A stretch of DNA of 64,000 bases, taken from the NCBI GenBank assembly GCA_009667805.1, contig CM019063.1:188983661-189047660 (forward strand). The letters run 5' to 3'. The notes under the pieces are model-generated. The model did not search any database. It was not told the origin of the DNA and worked only from the letters and a program-made list of their open reading frames with translations. A program made the translations under genes and the position numbers. Source of the stretch: Leptobrachium leishanense. Lineage: Eukaryota > Chordata > Amphibia > Anura > Megophryidae. Below, piece after piece: positions 33,801 through 47,969 of this stretch. Positions within the stretch are counted from its first letter, which is position 1; every line of letters starts with the position of its first letter.

Positions 33801-33951
33801 CGGAGGATGAGGATGGCCTGGTTAGCCAATCCACCAAATCCTCTGTATGTTGCTGCTGCTTAAAACGGCCAGCACCAGTTAGAAAGGACAAGCGTGCCCC
33901 TGCAGAGGATGCACCACGTCCACCACGACCAGAGGCACAGCCTCCCGACAC
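30809..33951 (-). pseudogene. hAT transposase with BED zinc finger, broken by frameshifts
   Basis: From 33951 down: a Ser- and acid-rich N-terminal region of about 230 residues, then a BED finger in a shifted frame (VWEFFKK, CNLCQ, RQHMTTCH, about 33270-33130). A transposase core follows, with LDTWSSMHGQGH (first D, near 32650), VICDNGSNLL (second D, near 32250), TRWNSTLAML (near 31985) and SPFEEATRMVSRD (E, near 31830). The C-terminal dimerisation domain is near 30990-30820 (DPLAYW, LSERTFSAAGGYVTDKR). At least four frame changes divide it. It would have cut and rejoined DNA with 8-bp staggered ends. The architecture matches ZBED/Ac-type hAT proteins. It was long dead or is an old copy. Confidence 0.9.
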
Positions 33952-34108
33952 AGAGGCTGCTTGCCCTCTTATCTGTGTCTGGGAGCGTCTGTCCTTTTTG
34001 GTCTTTCTGACATGGTGAGTGATATATAGATTAAATATATACAGAACTCTGATTCAACTCTGGTATAAAGATTAAAGATTTACAGAACTCTGGTATAATT
34101 CAGTGAGA

Positions 34109-35900
34109 CACCCTGATAGCTGGCAGCCAGTGACAAGACACAGATTACAATTCCCAGAAACCTCCTATAAATCAGTGAGACTCCCTGATGGGTGCCATTG
34201 ACAAGACACAAATTACCATTCGCAGAAATCTGCTACAAGTCAGTGAGACCCCTGATAGGACCACCTGATAGCTGGCAACAGTGACAAGACACAGATTACA
34301 ATTCCCAGAAATCTGCTAGAAGTATGTGGGACCCCCTGATAGCTGCAGTGACAAGACACAGATCACCTCAATTCACAAATATTTTGTAGAAATTACTGAC
34401 CCCCAAAATACTGCATGGCACTGGCATTGACAAGACACAGAACACCTCAATTCACAAATATTTTGTAGAAATTACTGACCCCCAAAATACTGGGTGCAGT
34501 GACAAGACACAGATCACCTCAATTCACAAATATTTTGTAGAAATTACTGACCCCCAAAATACTGGGTGCAGTGACAAGACACAGATCACCTCAATTCACA
34601 AATATTTTGTAGAAATTACTGACCCCCAAAATACTGTGTGGCACTGGCAGTGACAAGACACAGTTCACCTCAATTCACAAATATTTTGTAGAAATTACTG
34701 ACCCCCAAAATACTGGGTGGCAGTGACAAGACACAGATCACCTCAATTCACAAATATTTTGTAGACATTACTGACCCCCAAAATACTGCGTGGTACTGGC
34801 AGTGACAAGACACAGATCACCTCAATTCACAAATATTTTGTAGAAATTACTGACCCCCAAAATACTGCATGACACTGGCAGTGACAAGACACGGATTACC
34901 TCAATTCCAAAATATTTTGTAGAAATTACTGACCCCCAAAATACTGTGTGGCAGTGACAAGACACAGATCACCTCAATTCACAAATATTTTGTAGAAATT
35001 ACTGACCTCCAAAATACTGCGCGGCACTGGCAGTGACAAGACACAGATCACCTCAATTCCCAAATATTTTGTAGAAATTACTGACCCCCAAAATACTGCG
35101 TGGCACTGGCAGTGACAAGACACACATTACCTCAATTTCCAAATATTTTGTAGCAATTACTGACACCCAAAATACTGCGTGGCAGTGACAAGACACAGAT
35201 CACCTCAATTCCCAAATATTTTGTAGAATTACTGACCCCCAAAATACTGCATGGCACTGGCATTGACAAGACACAAATTACCTCAATTTCAAATATTTTG
35301 TAGAAATTACTGACCCCCAAAATACTGCGTGGCACTGGCAGTGACAAGACACACATTGCCTCACTTTCCAAATATTTTGTAGCAATTACTGACACCCAAA
35401 ATACTGCGTGGCAGTGACAAGACACAGATCACCTCAATTCCAAATATTTTGTAGAAATTACTAAACCCCAAAATACTGCGTGGCACTGGTAATGACAAGA
35501 CACAAATTACCTCAATTTCCAAATATTTTGTAGCAATTACTGACCCCCAAAATACTGCGTGGCACTGGCAGTGACAAGACACACATTACCTCAATTCCCA
35601 AATATTTTGTAGCAATTACTGACACCCAAAATACTGCGTGGCAGTGACAAGACACAGATCACCTCAATTCCCAAATATTTTGTAGAAATTACTAAACCCC
35701 AAAATACTGCGTGGCACTGGTAATGACAAGACACAAATTACCTCAATTTCCAAATATTTTGTAGCAATTACTGACCCCCAAAATACTGCGTGGCACTGGC
35801 AGTGACAAGACACACATTACCTCAATTCCCAAATATTTTGTAGCAATTACTGACCCCCAAAATACTGGGTGTCAGTGAGAACACACAGATTAGAACAATT
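34109..35900. repeat. Minisatellite-like array inside the hAT element
   Basis: About 23 units of 72-81 bp, each with ACAAGACAC, CCTCAATT, CAAATATTTTGTAGAAATTA and CTGACCCCCAAAATACTG. Unit length varies through the GCACTGGCAGTG spacer, present or absent. Higher-order copying is visible: the blocks at about 35120-35340 and 35340-35650 repeat as multi-unit groups. Units decay towards both outer edges. Confidence 0.93.
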
Positions 35901-36708
35901 CCCAGATATTTTGTAGAAATGAGACCCCCCCAGAGACCCCCTCAGTAGCTGGTGGCAGACTGGCAGTGAGAACACAAACTAACACAACAACAATCTCCTC
36001 TCAAACGCTGCTGAAGCACTGTGTGAAACCTTATATAGTGTGCTGCGGGACTTAGCTCTGTGAGCCCATGATTGGGCAAAATTTGCCCAATCAGGACTCT
36101 GAGCCGTGATTGGCATAGTCTTGAACCTGTCTTGCACCTGACCTGTGGTCAGGTGCAAGGCTGTAGCCAATTACAAGCTTCAGGCCAGTGGAAAAGTGCA
36201 TTGTGGTCCATTGTGGTGCATTGTGGGCGAACAAGCGGCGAACATGCGGAAATGTTCGTAGTTCGCGAACATGCGAACAGGCGATGTTCGATGCGAACTA
36301 CGAACTGATCGAACCGAACAGCTCAACCCTAGTAGCCACCCTGCTGATGGCTACTTCCAGCAGGATAATGCACCGTGTCACAAAGCTCAAATCATCTCAA
36401 ACTGGTTTCTTGAACATGACAATGAGTTCACTGTACTCTAATGGCCTCCAAATTCACTAGATCTCAATCCAATAGAGCACCTTTGGGATGTGGTGGAACT
36501 GGAGATTAGCGTCATGAATGTGCAGCCGAAAAATCTGCAGTAACTGGGTGACGCTATCATGTCGATATGGACCAAAATCTCTGAGGAATGTTTCCAACAC
36601 CTTGTTGAATCTATGCCACAAAGAATTAAGGCAGTTCTGAAGGTAAAAGTGGGTCCAAACCGGTACTAGTAAGGCATACCTAATAAAGTTGCCGGGGAGT
36701 GTATATGT

Positions 36709-37557
36709 GTATATTGTAGACTGTATATATATAAGTCTATATTGTCAAGTATAACAGAAAATATGAAACCAAAATAAGCATTAGCAAGTAAAGAAGCAAC
36801 TATCAACAAATCGGAGATATCGTCAGTGCTATTCTTATTACTGAGACAATTCTCCATTAATAATAATGAAAATTCCTTGTAAACATATTGTATTTTATGG
36901 ATATTTGTACATATCCTACAGTTGTGAATCAAATCATAATACGGCTAGGCAATCATAAACCAAGATATACAAGAACTGTGTAGTGAAATGATTCCAATTT
37001 TTTTTTAGATGCATGTCGTCTGCTCATATCAAATGGCTTTTGTCCATGTTTCCGGTTGTTCTGCTACAGGGAGACCCAATGCTTCTAGCTGATAAGGTAT
37101 CTGCACTTGCTACATAAGACGGAATAGAGTACCGGAGAGAGGGCACCTCGGCAACATCAGCTGGCAGGAGTCATACAAGACAACAGGGACATGTCGAGAT
37201 CACTCTGGCATCCATCACCTCACACAAGTGACTAGATTCCAGCTTCCTCTATCCCACCATACTGCAAGGCCTGAAGTAACAGCTCCATGCACATTTTAGG
37301 AAGACACTGGAATGTGCTCAAATGGGAGCTGGTTGAATGTGTATGATGTTAATCTGAAGAGATCCCTGATGCCACTTAAATGAACATAATCAACACTTGC
37401 CATAAGATTTATTAAAAAAATTATGCTTATTAAAATAATGACTATCCTCACAAATACTCTATTTTTATAAGAAATATACACAAACATATACATACAAAAA
37501 ATATGCTTAAAACCCTGTTCTCATAGGAGTTACCATATGCTATAGTATATCATATAC
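36709..37557. other. No gene or known repeat seen; ends in a hAT target copy
   Basis: A TATA-rich tract (36709-36745) is followed by ordinary AT-rich sequence. 37550-37557 (TCATATAC) is the left target copy of the next element. Confidence 0.4.
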
Positions 37558-37727
37558 CAGGCCTCAAAATTTCCACTCGCTTGCTCGCATTTGGCGAGTT
37601 TAAATTACATGAGGGCGAGTGGGAATGCAGACGCAGGCAGGGCAGGATAGGGGTTAGGTGGGGCAACTAGTGGCAAGTAACTTTTAACGCCTGGCTAGTA
37701 GCTTGGGACTTGAAATTTTGAGCCCTG
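37558..37727. mobile_element. Short deletion derivative of the 16111-17959 hAT-like element
   Basis: The ends CAGGCCTCAAAATTTCCACT and TGAAATTTTGAGCCCTG match those of 16111-17959. Flanks TCATATAC and CCATATAC give an 8-bp duplication with one change. Only 170 bp remain: both ends plus the GGGGTTAGGTGGGGCAACT stretch. The whole palindromic middle and the nested MITE are absent. Confidence 0.88.
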
Positions 37728-38003
37728 CCATATACTATGGTGTGCACACAAGGAACATTACAAATTGGGGGGGAAAAATCAGTCTATTTTGATGGTCTTT
37801 ATCAGTAACCAAATAATGATCACCCGGAAAGTGTAGATGGGAACCTAAAGGAGGAACGAGCAGGACCAATTCACTTGGCAATAACCCTCTATGCACACTT
37901 TTGATAATTATTGCTTGCATGTAGATAAAAATGTATATAAATATATGCAAGTTTGTAAAAATAAAGAGTAAAGAAATATGGCCAATATCTGCAAACTGAT
38001 ATA

Positions 38004-39631
<1,628 letters not shown>

Positions 39632-39633
39632 TA

Positions 39634-42600
39634 TATATCTATATATTAAAATTAAGGAGGAGGTAAAAAAGTGAGAATAACACCCTGCACTAAGCAAATT
39701 GCAAAATCGAATGTAGGTCATTGTGGTAAACATTCACATATCATAGAGGCTTGCTTTGACCACAGAGCTTATTTTGCTACAAACCCATGTGTAGCAGTGA
39801 ATCCTGGGTAGGACATGCAAATGAAGTCCACAATTTACTAATATGGTTATAATCATCATCATCCTTTATGTAACACCAAGAATTTCTGCATTGCTTCACA
39901 ATAAGAATTTCTGACTTTTTTTGCATATGAATATATATATACCTGTATATACTGTATGTGTGTATATCGACATATATGCATATAGTACACGTATATTCAA
40001 AGTATATATAACATATGGATATTATAAGATAATGATACGTTCTAAATAAAATCAGACAGTGTCAGTAGATAGCAACGCAATGTTGATGATCTATAAGTAT
40101 TAATGTTATTTATTATAATTTGCAGACTTTTTTCTGCTTGTTTTGGAGGTGCATTTAAATGTAGACATTCAAAGAAATTTCAAATAAAGTCTAATGAGGT
40201 TCTACAAAGGTTACAACATCCATCATGTAAATTCCGTAAGGATAAAGAAATTCCTTTGCTGAAGTGATTATAGTGTTATTGCCATATACTTCCCCAAACG
40301 TGATGCAGCCCTTCTTGATTTATCAAGGCATTTTTTTGTATGTGTGTGTCGTAGTGTAGTATGATGTTTGTCAGTTATAGCACATAAATTAGACTTAAAG
40401 AAATAGTATTTTTATTGTCTACTAATTCTCAAAATGTGGTGTTGTTCCTCTCAAGGAACAAAATACTGTTATCTTTATAGTAAGTGATGTGTCTAATAAT
40501 TACATTTTTTATTGATTTTGAATGTTTGACGCTGGTAATAAATATATTTATATTTTACATAAAACAGTAGAGAATTTATTTTTACAATTTAGAATTTATC
40601 CAGTGAAACTTTGATTTTTCTAAAAAAGACATAACACTTTTATTTTTGTGCACTTTTAAAACTTATGCAAAACAACAATAGTCTGTCTCCAAATAAATTA
40701 ATATTTAGATTGTCCCTAGACTGTATCTGCCTTCAGATTACTAGGTTTGGCATCAGCTTTTATTGACATTTAAGACATAATAAGCAGTGGAATATAGTGA
40801 ATTTAATAAAATTAAGATTCTGGACACATGTTATTTTATCATACTTGGGGACACGTCGCTATGGTGATCTATACTGTTTATTTGTCATGTGATCCCCTTT
40901 AATTAATAAATTGGTTATATCAGCCTGAGCTGACAGTCCAGCAACCTCATATATAAACAGACGTCTTATTCATTGAAGAGTTAAAGCTGCATGTATCTAC
41001 GTCAGATCTTCTGTCACCATCCACTTTTTTAAGCTTTTTTAAAAACAAAGATGAGGTCACCTGGCATTACTTGAATAAACCTAATGCTTTCTTCTACCCA
41101 CATTTATTGCAGAAATAAAGTCTTACACATTAAAGCACCATTAAAAGTGGAATTAAAATTGGTGGCAGACTCCAAGCCCCGTTCCAAAAGCAATTCATAG
41201 TGTCAATTTTATTTCTAAGCTAATTCCCCTGCCTGCTTTTCTTGCAGCTTTTACAGGGAGGCGGAGAAGTGAAAAGCATTTTAAAAAAAGGTTGTAATGG
41301 AAAGATGTGTTTGTATCCCACTGAAGCAAAAAGTACCACACAAATGCATATGAAGAAAATTTCCCCAAAATCTAGTTAATACAGTAAAAGCAAAATTTTG
41401 CACCTGCATATTTTATGATAGTTTATTTTGAATTCGGGTCACTTCAAAATATACCACTGTCACTATATTTGTAAATAGTTAATAGCTATAAAAATATAGC
41501 TACTGTTATATTCTAATTGTTATATAGTGATACATGACGTATTATTCTCATCACACACTCTCAAATTAGCAATTTGGAATCTCTTATTGTATCCTAATCT
41601 ATTTAACAATCTGCTATGCATTAGTTTACAAGATAGTCTTTACATCATTTCATCATTTATTCACAGACTAATATATTGTATAAAATAATAAAATACTATT
41701 TTTGTGCTTTTGCAGAGACCACAAAATGAGAAAAGTGCAACAATTTTAAAATCCCAAATTCCTGCAGATTTTTTTTACCTGTGTATACAATTTATTTTCT
41801 TCTATACATATCTAAAACCTAGTTTTTTTTTCTAAACATGGAAAGATAAAACCTATAATATAATTACCTGTAAATTGTTAAATTATACTGAATCTGTTTA
41901 AAAACAAAATGGATTAATTAAACTCAATTAAATATAAATATGGCAATTGCATGAATGAAAAAAATAGAACTTAGAAATATTGATATGCAATTTATTTATT
42001 TATAAAGTATTTTACCAGGAAGGATACATTGAGATTTCTCTAGTTTTCAAGTATTGCCTGGGTTGATATGCAATTAAAAGTACTTGTAAAGAACATCTAC
42101 TGTTCAATAGTTCTCGCATCTACAAATTAAATAACTAAACGATAACAGAGTGATATATAATTGTTGTAATTGTTAGTCCAAATAACAACCCTTTTGCAGA
42201 AAAATACCGTATGAATAATTTTGCAGAAAAAAATGTTTTAACAAAAAAACAGAAAATTTAATTTCACTAAATATTTCTCAAAGACTTAAGTGTACATACC
42301 TTAAAGCTTTTTTTTTTTTCATTCCACAGGGAAGGTTTTAATTAAGTTTGTGACCTGGAAATTCTCAGAGATAGCAATAAATATATATACATGCGTATGC
42401 ATATATAGAAAGCTAGGAAAAAAAGCAAAAACTTAAAGTCAACTGCACAGATTTCTCTTCCAGATTAATGCTATTAGCGCACAAAAACAAAGTTAAGCAA
42501 TTTTCAAGTAGACAAGAAGGATCATAAATTAAAAAGTGTTTTGCATTAAAAGACATCTTGTTTTTATTTCCTTACAGAACTAATTGACATTAATATATTG

Positions 42601-43533
42601 CAAATGAGACATCAGCAGAATATGTTAGAGGGAAAAAAAAGGTTTAATAAATGTGACAAATGAGGGTTTAAAAAAAATATCAGAGAGTCTCATAAAAAAA
42701 AAAAATTGAGTCAAAGGAGACAATGTCTGAACACAGAGCGCAGTTACCAGAGACTTGGAGAAATTACATAAATAGGATTAAATGCATTGCAACTTTGAAC
42801 CTTTCTTAAGTAACTGACCCTCAAAATATACAGACCAAATGTTTGCTCCATACACTGTATAGAAATGTCCAGATAGATCTGCATCAATCTATTCTTTAAG
42901 TTAAGTCAAAATACGGAAGGCAGACTTTTTAAGTTATCTATTGATGTTATTTTAGCTGCCTATTCCTACTAATAGTCAATTAGCAGGGGATATGAGTGTG
43001 AGGTTTCTTTAAACTAGACATATGCCATATTAACTCTTTCTATTATCATTCTAATCAGAGCATCATGGGTAAGTAACTGCAGTGTGACCATTACTTCTTT
43101 AGAACTACTATTGCTTTTGTAAGATGGAGAAACACAAAACAAAACTTTATCTCTCTCGGAGTCACTAAGAAGCAGAGTAAAATAGTGTTTAAAACACACT
43201 GGTGGTATAAAACAAACTTAATGGTATTAGCAGTTGTTAAAATCAGAATAGCAGCATTATTCTTTGTTCTAGAATAACCACATGCACTGTTTTCATGAAG
43301 AAAAAAAAAGCTAATTTTCCCTTACCTCCAGGCTGAAATATTTACTAGCATTTTTGCAAATTCTTGACTGCTCTATATCAAATTCCCAAGCGAAAACAAA
43401 GCTATAAAAATTCTCCGTACAATGCTTACTGTTTTTTTTTATACAACTGGTATTGCTATCTATAATATGAAGGGAAAAGTAGCCTGTTTTTCTTTTTTGT
43501 TTCCTTCTTCTAAATATTTTTTTAGTGCACTAA

Positions 43534-43538
<5 letters not shown>
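39634..43538. other. AT-rich, mostly single-copy noncoding DNA
   Basis: No open frame of note and few repeats. TA-rich tracts lie near 39935-40015. The stretch 40650-41330 stands out for mixed-composition, non-repetitive text with many homeodomain-like TAAT motifs, described as a finding. A dispersed repeat lies at 41990-42070. Confidence 0.5.
41990..42070. repeat. Dispersed repeat fragment related to 18600-18642
   Basis: The text TATTTTACCAGGAAGGATAC then GAGATTTCTCTAGTTTTCAA and TTGCCTGGG matches the fragment at 18613-18642 in the second half. It is short and old; class unknown. Confidence 0.45.

Positions 43539-43584
<46 letters not shown>
43539..43584. repeat. (TA)n microsatellite
   Basis: About 23 uninterrupted TA units. 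The open frames on both strands that end in Tyr-Ile runs are produced by it. Confidence 0.97.
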
Positions 43585-43586
<2 letters not shown>

Positions 43587-46500
43587 CTGCATTTTAGAAA
43601 CAAAATATAGGCATGCCAAAAATAATATTTAATAAAAATTAGTTTGACATCATTAAATAACTTTAAATTGTGGATGGAGAAACTCTTCAAACTGCTTTTG
43701 GTAGCCATATAATTAAACAGAAAGGGATATAAGGTTCTAACTTCAAACATTACGATGTTTGTTTGTAACATGGATGTCTTGAAATTAGCCTCTACATTAG
43801 CCATTTATTTGATCTTGTTAAAAAAGAAGGCAAGAAAAAAAAATCCAGAGACCGACCTCACATAAAATAAAGGTTTATTGTTAAAGGTTTTTTTTTGATT
43901 ATCCATGGGAAAGGTGGAATTCTTCATTTGTGTGAAACTAGGGGATACAACTTCCATAAAAGAGAATCACAGGACCATTAAAACATTTGGATTTTACGCC
44001 ATTAAGTCTGTTGACAGTGAACTGTGGAGAAGGAATCAAACCAATCTTTGCACAAAAGTGTTAGTCCAATAATTATTCTCAGAATAGAAATATAAACATC
44101 TCTTATTCTTTCCTTAATGAAGGATACAGGTACTATATACCCATACGTTTTTATGCTTCCTTAATAAATTCCTGACAAACTATATAGCTCTGAATATACA
44201 AAACTGTTCCTTAGCGTTTCTTTATACATTTGCCTAGAATAAAACAATTCCACCACTCACAACTCAAGAAAGAAACCCCAAAACAAATAAATTATACCCC
44301 AACCACAGTGATTTGCAAATGTGGTGCACAATTGATTTATCTATTTTGACACTCTTAAGTATGGCATTCTCTAGTCCGGTGGTCAAAACAATCTGAAGAA
44401 GCAAGATAAATGGCATCCCCAAGAGTAGAAAGCCATCTCTTTCATGGTGACCATAACTGTAGTCTTCTCTTTTATTTTAGTGCCTGTTTGTATATACAGA
44501 CGTATTACTAGATGTATTATTGTGCTTCAGGGCCTTAGTAGCAGAATTCTTAAATAAAAAGGTCTTGGCCCTTTTATTACATAAACATAATGTTAATGAG
44601 CTGTGGGGGGTCTCTATGTCAGGGTAAATCTATGAATAGACTAGCACTGGGTTTTCACCCACGTGGGGGTCTGTTTATTAGTAAGGGGACCTCCAGACTC
44701 AGGAATATGTGGGCTTGAAACTGGAAGTGGTGTTATTTAGGTGTTTTATAAGGCACCTTTCATCTAAATTAGGGCCCCAGTGAGGAACAGCACTTGGTGT
44801 TACAGAAACTGCTGCTGGCCTACATAAACGAACTGCAGTATATTCATTGGAGTAAAATCTGGTTGCCTTATAATTCACAGAATGTTCCTGGTTTTAAAGA
44901 TTTAATAATGCTTATTATAACATTAATATACAATAATCTGCAAATAACTGTTATATTGAAGGGGTTATGTACTTTCGATTGCCCTAAAGGGAACACCTAG
45001 TATAAGTTATCATTATGGGCGCCCTAGAATGCAGGTTGCAGTAGGTTTGCAAATGTAGAGAACCAACCAGGCCAAAAACCGAAATGGCAGTCAGTTAATA
45101 CCTGTCTGCAATAAGAATACATACAACGCACCTAACCATCAAAGAGTCTTTGAGAAGTATTTCAGTCAATGAGGTCTTTGCTAAACTTGATTGAGAATGG
45201 TCACAAGCAAAAATGTTGTTTGGCATAAAAAATATTATGTGACTTGCTATGAAGGATTGCTTTACTTGGTTGTTTCAAACTCTTTTGGATTTGCACACAA
45301 CAGAATTCTTGGTCATTCTGTATGCCCATTAGTCTATGCCACAGTAATGCTATCCGTTAAATGTAGAGAATAATTGTTAAACAGTCCCACTTTAGGTTTC
45401 AAAATAATGAAACCAATATAGAGTCAAAGCAGAGGTGTTCTACTTAAAAATATCATTCTTTGTTTTAAGTATGTCAGAAGTAAGACATTTCGTAAAATGA
45501 AGTGTTCAATTACACAATGGCTACATTCTCAAGAAGGTATTCAATAGAAAAGGAAAACGTATATTTGTGTCTCATGATTATCATACTTACATATAGTAAG
45601 TTGTGACCGCAAATTGTACATGTTTTGGGAAGTTAAATGAACATTTACTCTACAGATAGTCCATCCAGTCCAGTCGAGTATTGTTTGTTTACGATTCAAC
45701 GGATTTCGCCATTATTTCTCCCAAAAGTGAAATATATCTTCTTTAGCACACTTGCTCCACAAGTCTATCTTTCTCAGAATCATTACCGCTTTTACACAAG
45801 GAACCTTTAGTGAGCTGTTTTGTGTCTGAAAGTGATTTTTTTGTCATTCACTTCTTTTGTGAGAATATCAAAGGCATTTGTATAAATAATAAAGATATAT
45901 AAGTACATAAACAATAAATAATAAGCATAGTTCAGCCTCTTCACAGATTCACACCAGAAAAACTAAAATATGTCAATTAAAATGGTTCATGAAAGGTTCA
46001 TTAATTATCACATATTTGTAGAATGAGCAAGAGTCACTTTGAACTTGGGGTACATAGACCTAGAGGACCATTTGAGAGGCGCAGGCCTGATGTTTTATGT
46101 TGTTTCCTGGCTCTCTCCTATGTTTAAGGCACCTGTACCTACAATTCTAGGTGCAGGGTGTTTGTATCGTCTGTACTAAGCATGTATTCTGTTGTGGTTA
46201 TTATCGTTATTGTCTATGTTTATCTGTACTATCTGCTAATAGGATTACTGTGTGTGTCACTGTAGCCTTTTCCAACACCTCCTATCTAGAATATGTTTAC
46301 ATCTGTTAAAGGTTGGAGTGGTTTTAGTTTCTCTGTCTGGATTGGCAAATTTTGCCCCATTATCTGATACTGTATAATCTGAATCCCCTTTTTTTCTTCA
46401 CAATCTGCTATTGTCCTCTTGATCTGCTTTGTTGGTATGTTGCTCAATGCGTTTTAGTGACCAGAGTTTATCCCATTATCTGTCTCTGGTCTAAATATGT

Positions 46501-47465
46501 CACAGCGAGCCAGACTCCAGGCAGTGATTCCTGAGCAGTTGCAGATATATGCCAGAGGAGGGATTTCTGATGAAGCACAGTAAGAAGTCAGGGTGTAATT
46601 TTCCATTGGCTGCTAGGCCCCACCTGACACTGTATATATTACTCATTAAAGGCTCAGTTCCAGCTGGACTGTCTAACTTCAAGATCTACGTGATGACCTA
46701 TTTCCGGGGGAATGCGATCACCACGCTTCCAGTATACCCATCCTTAAGCTTTGGCTAAGGGCTGGAGAAAGGCACGAAAGACTGCTGGTGGGAGAACGGG
46801 GGTTCGGCAAGGGAGCGGCATTAACAGATGTGACCCAGTCAGGGTACAGAGATCTGTTACAATAATCAAGGGCAAAATGGTCCCTACATAGGAAAATTAA
46901 GGCATAGAGTGTGAATTAAAACAATAGATCCAACTTAGAAGAGAGAACAACATGAAAGAAGATCGGCAGCAGCTGTCAACGCACATTAAGTTCTTGAGCC
47001 AATTTTGGTTGTACGGATTATCCAATGCAATATTTGATCATTCCTATGATGATCTATTTAGGCAGATGTCTGTGAAAGCCCCAGGTGTATTGTTATCATG
47101 GCTGTCAGATAACCCAATGTATGAAAATCATCCAATAATATGATTTTTTTTTGCAATGAGAGAGTTTGAGGAGAATAGACAAAATGGAGCAAGTTGAAAT
47201 GAAGGCAACTATAACTGTCATAACCACACGTTACAATAGATCTATGCAATGCTACAATGAGCACAATGGCAACAAAAAGGAAAGCAGGGGATCGGAAAAA
47301 CATTGCTCATTCAAGATACATCTTGGTTTCTGCTGCAACTTGCAAAATGGTGGTGTCAAAATTTGTGTAAAAAGAATGAATCCATAGTTAAATGTAAAAT
47401 CTGAGTACTACTACTATCATTCGGCTAACAATTTAAGCTGCTATTCCAAGCAAGACATACACTTT
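43585..47465. other. No gene recognised
   Basis: Intergenic AT-rich sequence with only short chance frames. Between about 46090 and 46861 the composition changes (GC-richer, TATATATTACTCATTAAAGG near 46633, ending CTGTTACA), which might be an old LTR, but I found no matching start or target copy. Confidence 0.4.
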
Positions 47466-47969
47466 CAGGGTTATTCAAAGAAATCTGAAAAGTTACCACA
47501 CGTTCGATGACTTTTCGTTCCCCGCACTTTGGGGCGATTTGGCGATTTCTAGTTCACCGACCCTGCGGTGTATTCAGCAAGCACCACAGGGTCCCCGTAG
47601 TGCAGGGAATACTCGCCGCAAACCTGCAGAACACTTGCCGAACACTCACCGAACACTCATCGAACACTCACCGAAAACCTGTTGAAACCGCCGCAAAAAA
47701 CCCCGCCGAACGCGCCGGAAAAGCCTTACTAGCCGCTGATCACAGCGCAGAGCAGCTGCCGGAAAAAGCCGACAGGCAGACTAAAGAGTTGAAATTTTTT
47801 TTTTAAAAAAAAAGGATGCTTGAAAGTTTCAAATTTCAAACACTGTTTGCAAAAAATTTGGTGAACTGCCTGCTCTCTACATAGCCGAATGGCCAGGAAA
47901 TGTAACGTACGCTGAATTTCAGTGTCCAGTTACATTTCAGGGACAGATTGGCTCTCTTTGAATAACCCT
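47466..47969. mobile_element. MITE with AGGGTTATTC ends, copy 2
   Basis: The ends CAGGGTTATTCAAAG and CTTTGAATAACCCT are inverted. Inside are the family blocks AAAAGTTACC...GTTCG, the CACCG(A/T)ACACTC repeats near 47640-47680, GCCGAATGGCCAGGAAATGT and the TTTGCAAA motif. 504 bp, noncoding. Confidence 0.8.

Larger units (their letters stand above)
29459..36331 (-). mobile_element. Large hAT transposon (6.9 kb), TAGGGATAAG ends
   Basis: The ends TAGGGATAAGCCGAACACCC and GAACAGCTCAACCCTA are flanked by GTATCCAC (29451-29458) and GTAGCCAC (36332-36339), an 8-bp target copy with one change. It contains a degraded BED-finger transposase on the minus strand, a tandem array of about 130-140 bp units next to the transposase 3' end, and a long array of about 75-80 bp units upstream of its 5' end. 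It is the coding relative of the short element at 19034-20986. Confidence 0.93.
29164..36708 (+). pseudogene. Tc1/mariner-type element remnant with transposase C-terminal part, split by a hAT
   Basis: The left piece (about 29164-29458) includes text corresponding to the first catalytic segment (TTTGCCTGGTCTGATGAGTC near 29197) and a glycine-rich loop. The right piece (36332-36670) includes GYFQQDNAPCHKA (second D) and SLDLNPIEHLWD (E), then QHLVESMPQRIKA and the end near 36670. Several stops are present and the 5' third is missing. The probable right terminus is near 36708 (ACCTAATAAAGTTGCCGGGG). It resembles, but is not the same as, Tc1 element 2. It is nonfunctional. Confidence 0.85.

Noticed and set aside
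34109..35900. Regularly spaced repeats that might suggest a CRISPR array
   Set aside because: Units are contiguous tandem copies without unique spacers, lie within a hAT element in a eukaryotic setting, and there are no cas genes.
43422..43804. Open frames ending in long Tyr-Ile runs
   Set aside because: They are produced by the (TA)n microsatellite.
46090..46861. Possible solo LTR ending CTGTTACA
   Set aside because: I could not find a matching start or target duplication, and no other copy exists in the window.
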